Part shown: piece by piece, positions 34,690 through 45,839 of the stretch
How the letters are laid out: each line of letters starts with the position of its first letter
Numbering within the stretch: the first letter of the stretch is position 1
Assembly (NCBI GenBank): GCA_016271365.2
Contig: CM028132.1
Coordinates: 1,185,055,001-1,185,119,000, forward strand
Reading direction: 5' to 3'
Source of the DNA: Neoceratodus forsteri
Lineage: Eukaryota > Chordata > Ceratodontiformes > Ceratodontidae
DNA: 64,000 nt
Made by a program: the position numbers and the translations under genes
The notes under the pieces: generated by a model
What the model was told of the DNA's origin: nothing
What the model saw: only the letters and a program-made list of their open reading frames with translations
The model's database searches: none

Positions 34690-35500
34690 TTCTCAACTCC
34701 TCGAATTTCTCTCATTAACTCATCATAGGAGGGTGGGGATTCCAGTCGATTTGCCAGGCGTAACTGAAGCAACAGCAGTTCTGAGAAGGGGCAGACTTAA
34801 GGATTCTGTCCAGTCTGGTTCGGTCCAGTTCAATCGCTGGCAAACTACCCTTTCTGAGGCATTCTTGCAACAATTTTTCCAGCCGAGAGACATACACAGA
34901 CAACAACTCCCTTGGTACTGTTGTGCATTTCTTACTCTCCACCATAGGTCCTCATCAGAATCTGGGCTCCCATACACATCTCTCCAAGGCCTCAAGATAG
35001 GCCTGTGCAGTCGCTTCAGGGTTACTGGCCCGTTTAGCACGGATGGTAGCCAGGGCAGGACCTCGGAGGCTCTCACTAACCCTCGCTGCCTTCCGAGTAC
35101 TGCCATTCTAGCACTTGGGGGCAACATAGTCTCATCCAGGTCTCCCAGTCATCCTCCCCTTGGGGTGGGAGGGTGCCAGAGAAGATCCTCAACCTTCGGT
35201 AAGAGTCGTGACTAATGGCAGGTGCAGAAATAGGAGTCTGCATTGGTTCAGCCACCATTACGGGCACTGGAGCAGGAGAGGGTGTTGGGGGAGGAACACC
35301 CCCAGGTGGCAAGAATAGTTTCTTCAAGTCCTCCACAGTTTTCCCCTCTCCCAGCAACCATTCAGCAAATTTCTCCTCAAAAGTTTCAGATAGTGGTGGG
35401 GGCTGATTCCCCCCCGGGTCTTTACTGTCCTTAGTTATCACTCTCCAAGCAGTGAGGGCTCCCTCTGGGGTAATGGTCTGTGGCACTTTGGAGCTATCTA
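34690..35500 (-). pseudogene. G1 gag, PNMA-like capsid
   Basis: The frame at 35076-35486 has FEEKFAEWLLGEGKTVEDL and RRLRIFSGTLPPQGEDDWE, then WMRL. That at 34723-35127 has DVYGSPDSDEDLWWRVRNAQ. That at 34715-34945 has VYVSRLEKLLQECLRKG and ELDRTRLDRIL. In this order they resemble the capsid blocks of the PNMA family and its Gypsy relatives. Three frames are needed, so no protein is made. The PNMA likeness is by eye only. Confidence 0.7.
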
Positions 35501-35508
35501 TGGGATCC

Positions 35509-35727
35509 TTAAACTCTACTAGGCCAGGAAAGTGTGGGTGAGCAGATTAGCATGCCGACCCACCACCACAGGGTTTTGTAAACCTTCCACCTTGGAAAGT
35601 ACTCCTGCACAGTGTCCGTATTGATACCCAGGGGATGTCCAGGATAAGCATAGCATTTTGGGGGTCGATCTCCTCCCCAGTACACCACTCCACCAGCGGT
35701 GCACAGCCACTTCTGTCGGGTACCCAT
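35509..35727 (-). pseudogene. G1 gag N-terminal reading frame
   Basis: A 72-codon frame (MGTRQKWLCTAGGVVYWGG...) lies just downstream of the primer-binding site and before the capsid part, so it is probably the gag start. I do not recognise a specific domain. A longer overlapping frame that runs into the LTR (35519-35893) looks like chance. Confidence 0.45.
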
Positions 35728-35772
35728 TTTTTCTTAACAGTGGTTCGTAAATATGGCCACTAGAGGACACAC

Positions 35773-35796
35773 AATCCCAGCGGTGAGCCTCCAAGA
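35773..35796 (-). other. G1 primer-binding site (possible tRNA-Pro type)
   Basis: Two to three bases inside the 5' LTR, the reverse strand reads TGGAGGCTCACCGCTGGGAT. This has the TGG start of a primer-binding site and resembles the 3' end complement of tRNA-Pro with small indels. The tRNA identity is tentative. Confidence 0.5.
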
Positions 35797-37409
35797 TGTA
35801 ACCCCTAGATGGCGCTATCCCAGGGGCTACTACCCCTGCCTGATTTGCCACTAACAGGTTGAGGGGCCTGGATCCAATGGCGGGTGCCTCCACCCAGAGG
35901 TCAGGGTTTGCAATAGTTAAACTAACTTGGTCACAGCCCTCTGGGACACTGCAACCCCTTTCTTCCCACTAGTGGCCCACACAATATATCAGAATTACCT
36001 TCACAGTATACACTTACCCCAGGTCTGGTTCCGCACTGGGACCTCCTGTGAAATGAGATACAGTGCAACAATCACAGTACAGTACTTTAACATAGACAAA
36101 TACCTCAGGCAGTATAACTTTGCTGAAACAAGCAGCTCTGATTTATTTAGGGGATATAACAAGGACAGGGGAAATCAGGTTAATTAGCTTATCACTCTAA
36201 TAATCTACCTATGGCTCTGTGCACAGGCCTATCCCTATCAGTTACTGTCCCTGGGTACCCAAGCCCTAGTGGCTAGTCCAAACCGTGGCAGCTGGTAGGG
36301 GCCTTTCACACAGAGAAAAGGAGAATTAAACAGTCAGCAGTACAGTAATTCCATTTGGATTTAATGTGGCAATTCAACAGGAGCGACCCTGAATTAGTAC
36401 TCACGACCTCCAAATAAGATAGGGTCCTTCAATGTCAGCAGGGCTCACTTGAGGTACACAAACCTCTTCACACATCCATATAAGAAAGCACTATACCAGG
36501 CAGGCTGCATCTGTATCCCGATCGCAATTACTGCACAATACCCGGGAGAACACACAGCAGATTCAGTTCCTGACAGACCGAGTGTATTTCAACAATTTCT
36601 CCAGTCTTCTACAGGGTGAGCCTGGTTTCTACTCTTCAGAGATCCTTTGATTCTTTTCACAGGACGGATTCAGTCCTAACAAGCTGTTACACAAGCTGCA
36701 GACCGGAACTCTGGGCCTTACACGTTTTTGACTAAAACTGCACACTGAAAAAGCACAGGGCTCCTTCCTTCTTCACTGCCAAAGCTCAACTGAACTCCAA
36801 CCGACAAAACCGGCACTTCCTTTGAGTTCCTCCCAGTTCTTGACTGGATTGGCTGTCACTCACAATAGACTGCTGCTGTTGGTCCAAAAAGGCACTGAAG
36901 TCTAAACTACATCTCCCAGAGTCACTGCCCATACAATCCTCTTGTGGCTGGCTCAGATTATGAGTCCAAGTTCTGATTCGTCTAAGGCACCATTTTAGAG
37001 CTAGCTTACCCCACACTGATTGGTCCAGTTCAGCAGTTCAAAACTAGAATGGGGAACTAGCAGACACAGTTCTGACTGCAAAGAAAGCAGGTTAGACAAA
37101 CTGTAATTTCATTATTACTCTAAATAATTTCTGGCAAACAGTTACATCTTTCAGATAGGTTCCCTTTGCACCCTAGTGACTGCAAAATGAAGTGAATTGG
37201 CAGCAGCTCGAGTGGTACTCAGAGAAGCACACAGTCCCCCCATACAAACTAATTATGTCTGCAAGCAGACAGCTCTTAAAGAGACAGTACCAGAGGCTCT
37301 AAAAACACTCACTGATAAATGGCTTAAATGCCAAACACCATTCAGGCTTGGAGCATTCAAGCAAGCTCCTAGAAGTCTTTTGGGAACCCCCATTTGTAGG
37401 GGGGTTACA
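35797..37409 (-). repeat. G1 5' LTR
   Basis: It is the sister of 27634-29224. + strand ends are TGTAACCCC and GGGGTTACA, both intact here. It differs from the other LTR mostly by short insertions and deletions, with a few substituted patches near 36680-36780. Confidence 0.92.
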
Positions 37410-37785
37410 CCTGGATATTTTACGATGCGCGTCCCCAACATCACCTCTCTTCTACTTGCTGTCTATTTCCAGTAGCTACAGTAGCAAGCAGCCTCATGGA
37501 CAACTGCTGTCTTCTACTGGATTTGAAGTTGTAGTGCAGTATCGGGCATTATTGACCACCGTGCACTCGGCTGCCAACATATCTCCGTCTCTGGAAGTGG
37601 TCGCCAGCGCTTGTGCTTGCCAGTGACCCTGTGTTGGGTCTGCGCGGCTGCTCCTTGGCATCTCGGTGCTGCACCGTGTGGCTAGTTCTGTTACGTGCTA
37701 GCAGGCTCACTGGTGGATTAATCACTGCTGGATTTTCGGTCAGCTGGTACGATTCCACCAATGCCCTGTCTCTATTTCACCCTAG
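37410..37785 (+). other. Unassigned sequence on the right of the Gypsy element
   Basis: This is the counterpart of 27060-27633. It contains GGTGGATTAATCACTGCTGG near 37710, which shares GGATTAAT with the palindrome at 26912-27045 and could mark the other end of the same unrecognised element. The right edge is set where Tigger transposase similarity resumes. Confidence 0.4.
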
Positions 37786-39072
37786 CTTTGGACCCATGTT
37801 ACAATGGAAATTACTGCCTGAAAAGACATCGGCAGCATGGAGTGAGCGATTTGCTCCTGGTTTTAAAAAATAAAGAAAGACTAACTGTGTTAGGTTATTG
37901 CAACGTAACAGGTACCCACCATTTAAAATTGCTGGTTATTGGAAAATCTATTCGTCCACGTTGCTTTTAAACACACTAACATGGACACTCTGCCTATAAA
38001 TTATGCTGCACAAAGCAGTGCTTGGATGAACTCAACCATTTTTAAGCAGTGGTTTCATTCTGATTTTGTGCCTGCTGTGAAATCCTACCTCGGTCAGTTA
38101 ACCTCCCCAAAGGCAATTTTGTTAATTGATAATGCTGGTGCTCACCCAAACTTGGAACTATTAACTTCAGCAGATGGTGTGAAGTTGCGTTTTCTTTGCC
38201 AGCAAACACCACCTCTAAACTTCAACCCCTGGATCAGGGTATTTTAGCAACCCTAAAAAGACTGTACCGTTCTAAGCTACTTTCAAATGTGCTAGCAGAA
38301 GAAAATAATGAGCTAACCCTGACAGAGACAATAAAAAAACTCACTGTAAAGGATGCCTGCTATCTGCTCGGTGAAGTATGGTCCGAAATCTGCACCAAAA
38401 CACTTGTTCACTGTTGGGAAAAATCTGAGGTCTTAAGCGCACCTGCAGAAGAACCTGTAGTGGTACAGGAAGAAATAGAAGCACAAGAAGAGCTGTTAAT
38501 GATTGCACAGTCTATTGACTGCGCACCTGAGGCTGTACAGGAGTGGATAAGTTGCGATGCAGACGACAATGGTTATGGTGAACTGACAGATGAGGACACA
38601 GTCACCATCGCACAAAACTCTCCCGAGGTGATGGAAGCCACAGCTGAAGAACCAGAGGACAATGCTTGGGGAGAGCGGGACTATGCAGGTACCAACAACA
38701 TCAGAGGCAGTAGATGCATTCAATCAGTGCCTCTTGTAGCTGGAGAGCCAGTAACATTGACTACCACATTTACTGCTGCTGCGTAAGCTTAGAATGCAAA
38801 CATTGCAGAAGCTAAATCTAACTAAAAAGCAGAGTGTGATAACACAGTTCTTTACCATTTCATAGCTGGACTTTTTTTACTTTGTTTTTAAATCTTTAGC
38901 ACTGTAGCACTTTATGCACTGTATTTATTAAACATTTCAACTTGACTTTATAACACTGTCAGTATAGTTTTTGTGAATGGTTAAAACGTGTTTCCTTTTG
39001 TTTATCCGAAACCCCGATTATCCAAATGAAATTGATGTCCCCCAAGGCATTTGGATAATTGGGGTTCTACTG
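37786..39072 (+). mobile_element. Tigger (pogo) transposon, 3' part of transposase and 3' terminal repeat
   Basis: It resumes the DDE domain with MLQWKLLPEKTSAAWSERF, LLVIGKSIRPRCF and, at 37939-38247, MDTLPINYAAQSSAWMN and ILLIDNAGAHP (second catalytic Asp region). The frame at 38196-38786 gives NTTSKLQPLDQGILATLKR and an acidic C-terminal tail. One shift lies near 38200. The right end GGATAATTGGGGTTCTACTG (39053-39072) is the Tigger terminal repeat. With the sequence near 39008-39030 it forms a subterminal hairpin. Confidence 0.9.
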
Positions 39073-39384
39073 TGTATCAATTCTAGGTTTCTTGAATACG
39101 ATACACTACTTGAAGGAGGGGTAGATAGCAAGCGGGTGTCTCATACCTCAGCAACATTAAAGGATAAGTGCCAGTTTTTCTGTTGGCATCTTAGAGAGGC
39201 AAACTCCTCTGAGTTACCCCTTATTTATATCCCTATGCTTTAGGGGAAATGAGGCATCAGGGATCCAGCCCCCCCCCCCCAACACATAGTACTGTAGAGT
39301 GACTTGCCTGCCCCAAGTAACAGAAGATGTCAGTTGCTCTTTACTACCTGTGGTTCAGTTAACAGAAGACACCTACCCACAGGC
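39073..39384 (+). other. Unassigned spacer
   Basis: Between the Tigger end and the next CR1 I recognise nothing. A run of ten C lies near 39271-39280. Confidence 0.4.
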
Positions 39385-40756
39385 TGGGTAAGACCATGGA
39401 CAAGTTGGGAGAAAAAGACCATCGGTCCATCCAGTCTGCCCTTATTTATCCTATTCCACCCCAAGACTTGTTATCTAGATTTTCTTTTACCCCCCTGCCC
39501 CATGCCCAACCACCACCACCCTGAATAACTTCTTAATTCTGTCCCAGCCCAACCTGAAACCATTAATAGTTTTGGCACTCACCACCTCTGCCAGTAGCCT
39601 GTTGCACAGCTCAACCACTTTCTCGGTAAAATAATACTTCTTTATGTCTCTCCTGAACTCCCCCTCCCCCCGCCAGCGTCCACTCATATCCCCGTGTTTT
39701 TGACTCACTATTCCTGCTGAATATTTCGTCATGCTCTACCTTGTTCATTCCTTTCAGGAACTTGAAGGTTTCAATCATATCTCCCTTCTGGCCTCCAGCA
39801 AGTACATGTTCAGTGCCCTAATCCGATACTCAAGACTCTCAGTCACTTTGGTTACCCTACGCTGCACCACCTCCTGCCTGTCTTTGTCTTCCTTTAGCTG
39901 GGGATTCCAGAACTGAGCACAGTATTTCAAATGGGTAACCTTCTTTCTTTTACTTATCCCTCCCATACATCCCAACATCCTGGTACTTTTGCTGTTGGTC
40001 TTGTTACACTGGCTAAACTGTTTTAGGGAGTCCTTATGATGACACCCAGGTCTCTTTACTCGCAAGTAGTGTCCTACTTAACTCCACCCATCCAGTATTC
40101 TGTCCTGGGGTTCTTGTCCCTAAGTACATCACCTTGCATTTTCTGGCACTAAATTTTGCCTGACAAACCTTGGACCACCTCTCTAACATATGTAAGTCCC
40201 TCTTCAAATTCCCTATTCTCCATCTGTCCATCCTGCTGAGCTTACTGTCATCTGTGAAGAGCGCATCTTAAGATGTATTCCTTCTCTCATGTTTTTGATT
40301 AACAATTTGGAAAAGGACTTAACCCATGACTGACTCCTGTGGCTCCCTACTTGTGACCCCTCCTCCCCTAACTTGACTGCATTTACCACCACCATCTGCT
40401 GTCTCCCCCCTGACCTACTAACCCCCCATCTAGGTAGGTCTTTCGTTGTACCTAGATTCTTTAGCAGCCTTCTGTGTGGGCATTTTAGTGAAACACACTG
40501 ATGAAGTCAAAGAACAGTAAAGCAACTGCTCATCCCTTACTGACTGCCTTAGTTACCCAGTCAAATTATACTATCAGGCTGGTCTGACAAGATCTCCCTG
40601 CCACAAACCCGTGCAGTTTACTATCCTGGAGACCATTCTCTCTAGGTAGTCCACAAGGGTCTCCTTGACTAGTGTCTCCATCAGTTTACCCACAATGAAG
40701 GTAAGACTGACAGGCCTCTGTAATTACTGGGTGCTCCTTGTCCCCCAACCCCTAGT
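39385..40756 (-). mobile_element. CR1-type LINE, 5'-truncated
   Basis: The 3' tail at 39385-39450 reads on the reverse strand as GGGCAGACTGGATGGACCGA. Further right are the C-terminal frame (39487-39732, RRDIKKYYFTEKVVELCNRL) and the thumb (39775-40065, CAQFWNPQLKEDKDRQEVVQ). Then comes a decayed palm to about 40750, including GFVAGRSCQTSL and FDWVTKAV-like pieces. The endonuclease is absent. It abuts a second minus-strand CR1 at 40757. Confidence 0.82.
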
Positions 40757-41389
40757 GTAGCAGAACACAGAAACACAGAATTTGTCAGCAGAAAAGTTTA
40801 CTTGGACCACCTAGTCTGCCCAGATGGTCCCTGCCAAGTCTGCCTTTTAACTGATCTCTGGCAACCTTCTCTCTTCCCTGCCTATTTACTAATATTTCCA
40901 ATGTCTGTCCAATGCATGCTTGAAGCCCCCTACGGTTTTTGTCTTCACTAATACCACTGGCAATCTGTTCCAAGCGCCACCACTCTTTCAGTGAAGCAGT
41001 AATTCCTCACGTCCCTTTTAAACTTCTCTCCCGAAAGCTTCATTGCATGCCCTCTGGTCCTGGTGCTCTTTCTCATTTGAAAGAGACTCCCCTCCTGCAC
41101 CGTGTTCACCTTTGTCAAGTACTTTTAGGTCTCTGTCATGTCTCTTCTCACTCTCCTTTCATCCAGGGTGTACATGCTGAGATCCCTTAATCTCTTTTGT
41201 AGGGCTTTTGATGCAACCCATGCACTATTTTAGTTGCCTCCTCTAGACTGCTTCCACCCAGTCTATGTCCCTTTAGAAGTGCGCCTACAGAACTGGACAC
41301 ACACACTCTGGGTGGGGTCTCAAAAGCGAGCGATACAATGGCAATACCACTGCCTTCCTCCTGCTGGAGATACCTCTTCCAATGCATCC
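40757..41389 (-). mobile_element. CR1 LINE, 3' part, interrupted by the Gmr1-like Gypsy
   Basis: The 3' tail at about 40765-40845 is CR1-type (reverse strand GGGCAGACTAGGTGGTCC). The C-terminal region (40785-40973) and thumb (41187-41389, TKIVHGLHQKPYKRD and VSLAFETPPRVCVSSSVGAL) lie to its right. The element stops at CATCC (41385-41389) and continues in the same orientation from CATCC at 55987, so these are two halves of one LINE. Confidence 0.82.
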
Positions 41390-41960
41390 TGTCATCGAGG
41401 TACACGTCAGGAAGCATAGGAAAACCAGGAGCTCAAACAACTAGTACAACAACCCATAAGAGATAGGGCTATCCTAGATCTAGTACTGACTAACACGGAA
41501 AGGACCACAGATCTCCAGGTAGAAGGTCACCTGGGGGCCAGGGACCATCACATGGTATGGTTCAATTTGGCCACTAGAACTAAACTATACCATTCCAAGG
41601 CAAAAATATGGGACTTCAGAGGAGCTGACTTTGATAAGATGGCCAACAGAGTTAAGCTAGCCCTGGCAAAAAGAAATACAGGTGAGGGGGTACAGGCAAA
41701 GTAGACAACCATTAAGAATGCAATACTTGAAGCAACATCCCATTGTGTTAGAGAGAAAAGGAAGTGCAAAAGAAGAAGGAAACCACTTTGGTTCTCAAAG
41801 ACAGTAGCAGAAAAGGTCAGAGCCAAAAGTCTAGCCTTCAGGAAATATAAGGGAACGCAGCAGGATGGAGATAGGGAGGCATACCAAATTTCCCTAAAGG
41901 AAGGCAGTAAGGCAGGCAAAGGCCCAAATCAAGGAAACACTAGCTAAATAGTAAAAGAAG

Positions 41961-42431
41961 GTGACAAGACTTTCTATAGATACATTAGTGAAAGGAGAAA
42001 GTCTAGGGGGTATTGCTAAGATCAAAGGAGATAAGAGGGCGTGTGAGGATGAGGACCATGTAAAAGCATCTATCCTAAATAGATACTTCTGCTCGGTATT
42101 TACTGAAGAGAAGGTAGGGCAGGGCCCACAGCTCAGCACCATGGACACAGGGGGGAGGGAGGTATGCACTAGTCCTTTCACAAAAGAAAGAGTCCTACAA
42201 GAGCTCAATAGGCTCAGGGTGAACAAGGAAATGGGACCTGATGGCATACATCCCAGGGTACAAAAGGAGCTAAGGGTGGAACTAGCAGAGCCATTATCTG
42301 AACTGTTTAGTGAGTCTCTGAGCACAGGAGAGATCCCAGTAGACTGGAGAAGGGCTTATGTGATCCCACCCACAAGAGTGGTAGCAGGGAGGAGGCAGGG
42401 AACTACAGACCAGTCAGTCTTACCTCAGTAG
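41961..42431 (+). pseudogene. CR1 ORF2 linker and RT fingers
   Basis: An open frame of 156 codons includes KASILNRYFCSVFTEEKVG, NRLRVNKEMGPDGIHPRVQ and WRRAYVIPP, the conserved entry to CR1 reverse transcriptase. It is in a different frame from the palm, so a shift lies near 42390-42430. Confidence 0.85.
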
Positions 42432-42468
42432 TGGGCAAGATTATGGAGGCACTCCTAAGGAAAGGATA

Positions 42469-43693
42469 GTGCAACATCTGGAATCCATAGGAGCACAGGA
42501 TCCAAGACAGCATGGGTTTACAAAAGGAAGGTCCTGTCAAACTAATCTCATAGATTTCTTTGACTGGGTAACCAGAGTGGTAGACCAAGGGGGAGCAGTT
42601 GATGTTGCCTACCTTGACTTCAGCAAAGCTTTCGATACTGTTCCACATAGAAGATTGAATAATAAAGCTGGGTAGGCTCAGGGTAGGTCAGCAGTTGGTC
42701 AACTGGGTGGCAAACTGGTTGACGGGCAGAAAACAGAGAGTGGTGGTAAACGGTATTCAGTCAGAAGAGATGCAAGTCACAAGTGGAGTACCTCAGGGAT
42801 CAGTCCTGGGACCAGTCCTCTTCAACATCTTCATCAGTAACATTGCAGATGGACTGGAGGGTAAGGTTTGTCTGTTTGCAGATGACACCAAGATCTGCAA
42901 CAGAGTAGATGATCCAGATGGGGTGGACAGAATGAGAAGAGATCTGGATAAACTAGCAAAATGGTCAGAAGAGTGGCAACTGGGGTTTAATGCAAAGAAG
43001 TGCAAGATCATGCACACAGGGAAGAGAAACCCTGAAGCCACCTATAGGCTGGGAGGAGAGTTGCTGGCAGTCACAAGGGAGGAAAGAGACTTGGGCAGCA
43101 TCATCACCGATGACCTGAAATCATCCAAGCAGACCACTAAAGCAGTAGGTAAGGCTAGGGGGATGTTGGGCTATATTAGTAGGAGTATCACAAGTCGGAA
43201 GAGGGAGGTAACAATCCCTCTTTACAAGACACTGGTTAGGCCCCATCTGGAATACTGCATGCAATACTGGAGGCCACACCTTCACAAGGACATTAACCAA
43301 ATTGAGGCAGTCCAGAGAAGGGCAACCAAAATGGTGCAGGAACTGCATCAGAAAACATACGAGGAGAGATTAACAGAACTCGATATGTATACCCTAGAGC
43401 AAAAGAGGGAGAGAGGTGATATGATCGAAACATTCAAACACCTTAAGGGCATTAACAAGGTGAAAGAGTCTAACATGTTTCAATATAAGAAAAACAGCAG
43501 GACAAGAAGACACAGCATGAGATCAGAGGGAGGCCGATTAAGGGGTAATGTGAGGAAGTTCTTTTTCACAAAAAGGGTGGTGGATGCATGGAATGGCCTA
43601 CCTCAAGAAGTGGTGGATATGGATACAGTGCAGGACTTCAAACAGGCATGGGATAGGCATAAGGGAGCAATACAGATGAGTATGAATAGATAG
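42469..43693 (+). pseudogene. CR1 reverse transcriptase, palm to C-terminus
   Basis: 42469-42675 has RQHGFTKGRSCQTNLIDFFD and VAYLDFSKAFDTVPHRRL. After one shift, 42695-43693 has VTSGVPQGSVLGPVLFNIFI, VCLFADDTKICNRVDDP (catalytic Asp pair), LGFNAKKCKIMHTG, RPHLEYCMQYWRPHLHKD, VQRRATKMVQ and the C-terminal GNVRKFFFTKRVVDAWNGL. All catalytic residues are present, but the shift at about 42670 separates the first palm Asp from the rest. Confidence 0.92.
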
Positions 43694-44132
43694 GCCATTG
43701 ACAGAGCAAAGGCTGATGGCACATTTATAGTAGAAAAGAAATGGGCAGACTGGATGGGCCTTTAGTCCTTATCTGCCATCAACTTCTATGTTTCTATGAG
43801 TTTCAAACAGCTTTCTGCAATCATTTCAACAGTAAAACTATGTACAGTTTCAAAAAGGGATCCGTATCAGTTACATTTCCACATAATGATTCACATATAT
43901 TTTTATACCAGCAGATATGCAAGGGGAAGAAAAGACAGAACAGCAAGTGAGGGTAGAGAGAGTGAAATGCAGGGAATTGCAAGACCGCAGGTGATCACGT
44001 CCTAGGTCTCACGAGAAAATCTGGTTGCTAACCAGACAGACAAGAGACAGAAAATGAGAGAATAGAACAGATCCTTGCATTTAAACTCTTTTTGCACAAC
44101 TGGGACAGGGTCATATTCAACCCTGTCATATA

Positions 44133-44142
44133 CCCCCGTCCT
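44133..44142 (-). other. G3 polypurine tract
   Basis: On the reverse strand AAGGACGGGGG directly precedes the 3' LTR start, supporting the LTR boundary chosen here. Confidence 0.6.
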
Positions 44143-44188
44143 TAAGAGGGAACCTGTTTTACAAAAACAGGTTTCCAAAACTTTCTAT

Positions 44189-45839
44189 TGTAACCCCCCT
44201 GTTCCCAGGGGTTACTAGAATCCCACTTAGAATCAGTGGCAGGCAGGGAGAGGCAGCTTGTGAAATGCCAGTTACAGTAAATGGATTTCACACTGTCACA
44301 CTCTGTTTTCAGTCTCAGCTGAGCTGGAGTGATGATGTCACTTTAGAATTGTCGCAGCAGCATAAGCCACATTGGAATGCTAGCTGGGGAGTTAGCTGTA
44401 GAATGTTGAGTTACAGTTCAGTAGTCTGTAGAGTGGAGTTCGAGGAGAAGTGTTGCAGTCTAGGCAGCTTTTCAGTTTTAGCTCTGACAGAGAGCTACCA
44501 CTGTGTTTGGATAGTTTGTTCTCACCCTAGAAGAAGAACATAGAAGATAGAGAGTGAAGTGGTAGAGACCGTTCCAAGAGGGGTTTCAGTGCCCCATCCC
44601 CAGAGGGATGGGGGTGGGATTCCGGGATTCAGGGGCAATCCTCGGTCCAGCCTGGACTGTGTTGAAGCTGCCTGAGATTCATCTGCTCTGTGAGTACCTG
44701 AGACTTTCTGTGTGAAAAGCCCTGAGGCATCTGCATTCCTGTGGTGAGTTTTCTCTGACAAAGGGACTCTGTCATCAAGACTGTTTTCTGTTTAACAGTA
44801 TCTGCCCATTATGGGGTCCAGAGACAGCCTTGCCAAGTACAGAACTTTTAGTTTGTGTCTGATTTAAAGGTGCCTGCTAAAGTGGGGGTCTAGTGAAGAG
44901 ACATTGCCATTTACAGAACTTTTAACTTCATGACACCTCGAGGTGTGAGATGTAGTATGTTAAATGTGAAAGACATTTCAAGACAGCATCTTCAAGTTTT
45001 CTGTGAGGGTGTTATTAACCAGATGAATGGGCGAGTATAAATTTGGAAGCAAAAGGTGGGAGCCCCCCCCCCCCATCTGGAATAACCGTGTTTACCTCTC
45101 TGGGTTCAGTTTGGGCACCTTTGTTTTCTCTCAGTGCATTTGGCCAGTGCCTGAAGAAAATAGTTTACCCAAACATGGGTTTGGATCTTCTGTGAGCCTG
45201 TATGTGCTCTTTGGTGGTCAAGAGTGCCACCAGTAATTCCTCATGAAATATGGAAAAGTCTCCTAGTACTGGCCGAGGGTGCCTAGTCAAGGGAAGTGTA
45301 CCAGATCTGGCCATGTGTGCCAATCTCCATTCAGAACCAGACAGTTAGCTGTGCAGTTCAGAACCAGAGTGTGTTCACTGTTCCATTCCGAACCTGAGGG
45401 TTCGCTATGTGTGTGCTCTCTACCTCAGTAATCTGCATTACCAGTGGGCGTAGCCCTGTGGGGGTCCATCTTCGCTCTGTGATTATTCTCTGTGTATGTG
45501 AATAAAAGCCCCACTCTAGAATCCCAACCTGGTTTGGACAGTAATGTTATTGCTTCCACTGTGTCTGGATTTACTTGTGTGCCCCTGACCAGAAGTACAA
45601 ACCTAGCATAATTGTGAACAAACGTTTTCTCCCAGGGACCCAGGTTGATGGCCATCGTAAATGGTCCCCCCAGGTGTAAGCCAGGAAGTTGCCACACTTG
45701 GTTTGCCTGTCTGAGGATGGCAGGCTCAGATGTACTAGTAAACAGAACTTTAGTGACAACCCCCATCCCTCTCAATGGCGCCATGTGTGAGAGGAGCAGC
45801 CCAGCTAGTTGAACAAGGGGTGCTGTGGGGTGGGTTACA
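44189..45839 (+). mobile_element. Solo LTR of another family, inserted in G3
   Basis: It begins TGTAACCCCCC and ends GGGTGGGTTACA. A TATA box (GTATAAATTTGG, about 45034) and an AATAAA signal (45501) lie in the forward direction with the spacing of an LTR promoter and R region. No coding sequence adjoins it on either side that reads in its direction, so it is a solo LTR. A clear target duplication is not visible (CTAT against CTAG). The ends resemble those of element G1 but the body does not. Confidence 0.7.

Larger units (their letters stand above)
27634..37409 (-). mobile_element. Ty3/Gypsy LTR retrotransposon with PNMA-like gag (element G1)
   Basis: Two LTRs of about 1.6 kb in the same orientation (27634-29224 and 35797-37409) enclose 6.6 kb with reverse-strand gag, protease, reverse transcriptase, RNase H and integrase in the usual Gypsy order. 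LTR ends are TGTAACCCC and GGGGTTACA. Flanks CCATG and CCTGG agree at only three of five bases, so the target duplication is not secure. Every coding part is shifted or interrupted. It lies in unassigned sequence that itself splits the Tigger transposase. Confidence 0.92.
41433..43797 (+). mobile_element. CR1 LINE inserted in the G3 3' LTR
   Basis: A forward CR1 begins within the region between endonuclease and polymerase and runs to a full 3' end (about 43740-43797, GGGCAGACTGGATGGGCC ... TTCTATGTTTCTAT). The last ORF stretch, 42695-43693, is open for 332 codons. The 5' end is truncated, as is usual for LINEs. Its good preservation compared with other CR1 copies here suggests that it is among the younger ones. 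Confidence 0.9.
41390..44132 (-). repeat. G3 3' LTR, interrupted by CR1
   Basis: 41390-41432 matches the start of the 5' LTR at 55285-55327, and 43798-44132 matches 55658-55986. Between them lies a CR1, and about 330 bases of LTR present in the sister copy are missing. The + strand end reads CTGTCATATA where the sister has CTGTCACACA. Confidence 0.88.

Noticed and set aside
27629..37414. A 5-bp target duplication around Gypsy element G1
   Set aside because: The flanks CCATG and CCTGG agree at only three of five bases, so I do not claim it.
44189..45839. The 3' LTR of G2 or G3
   Set aside because: Its promoter and polyadenylation signals read forward, opposite to both elements, and its sequence does not match their LTRs.
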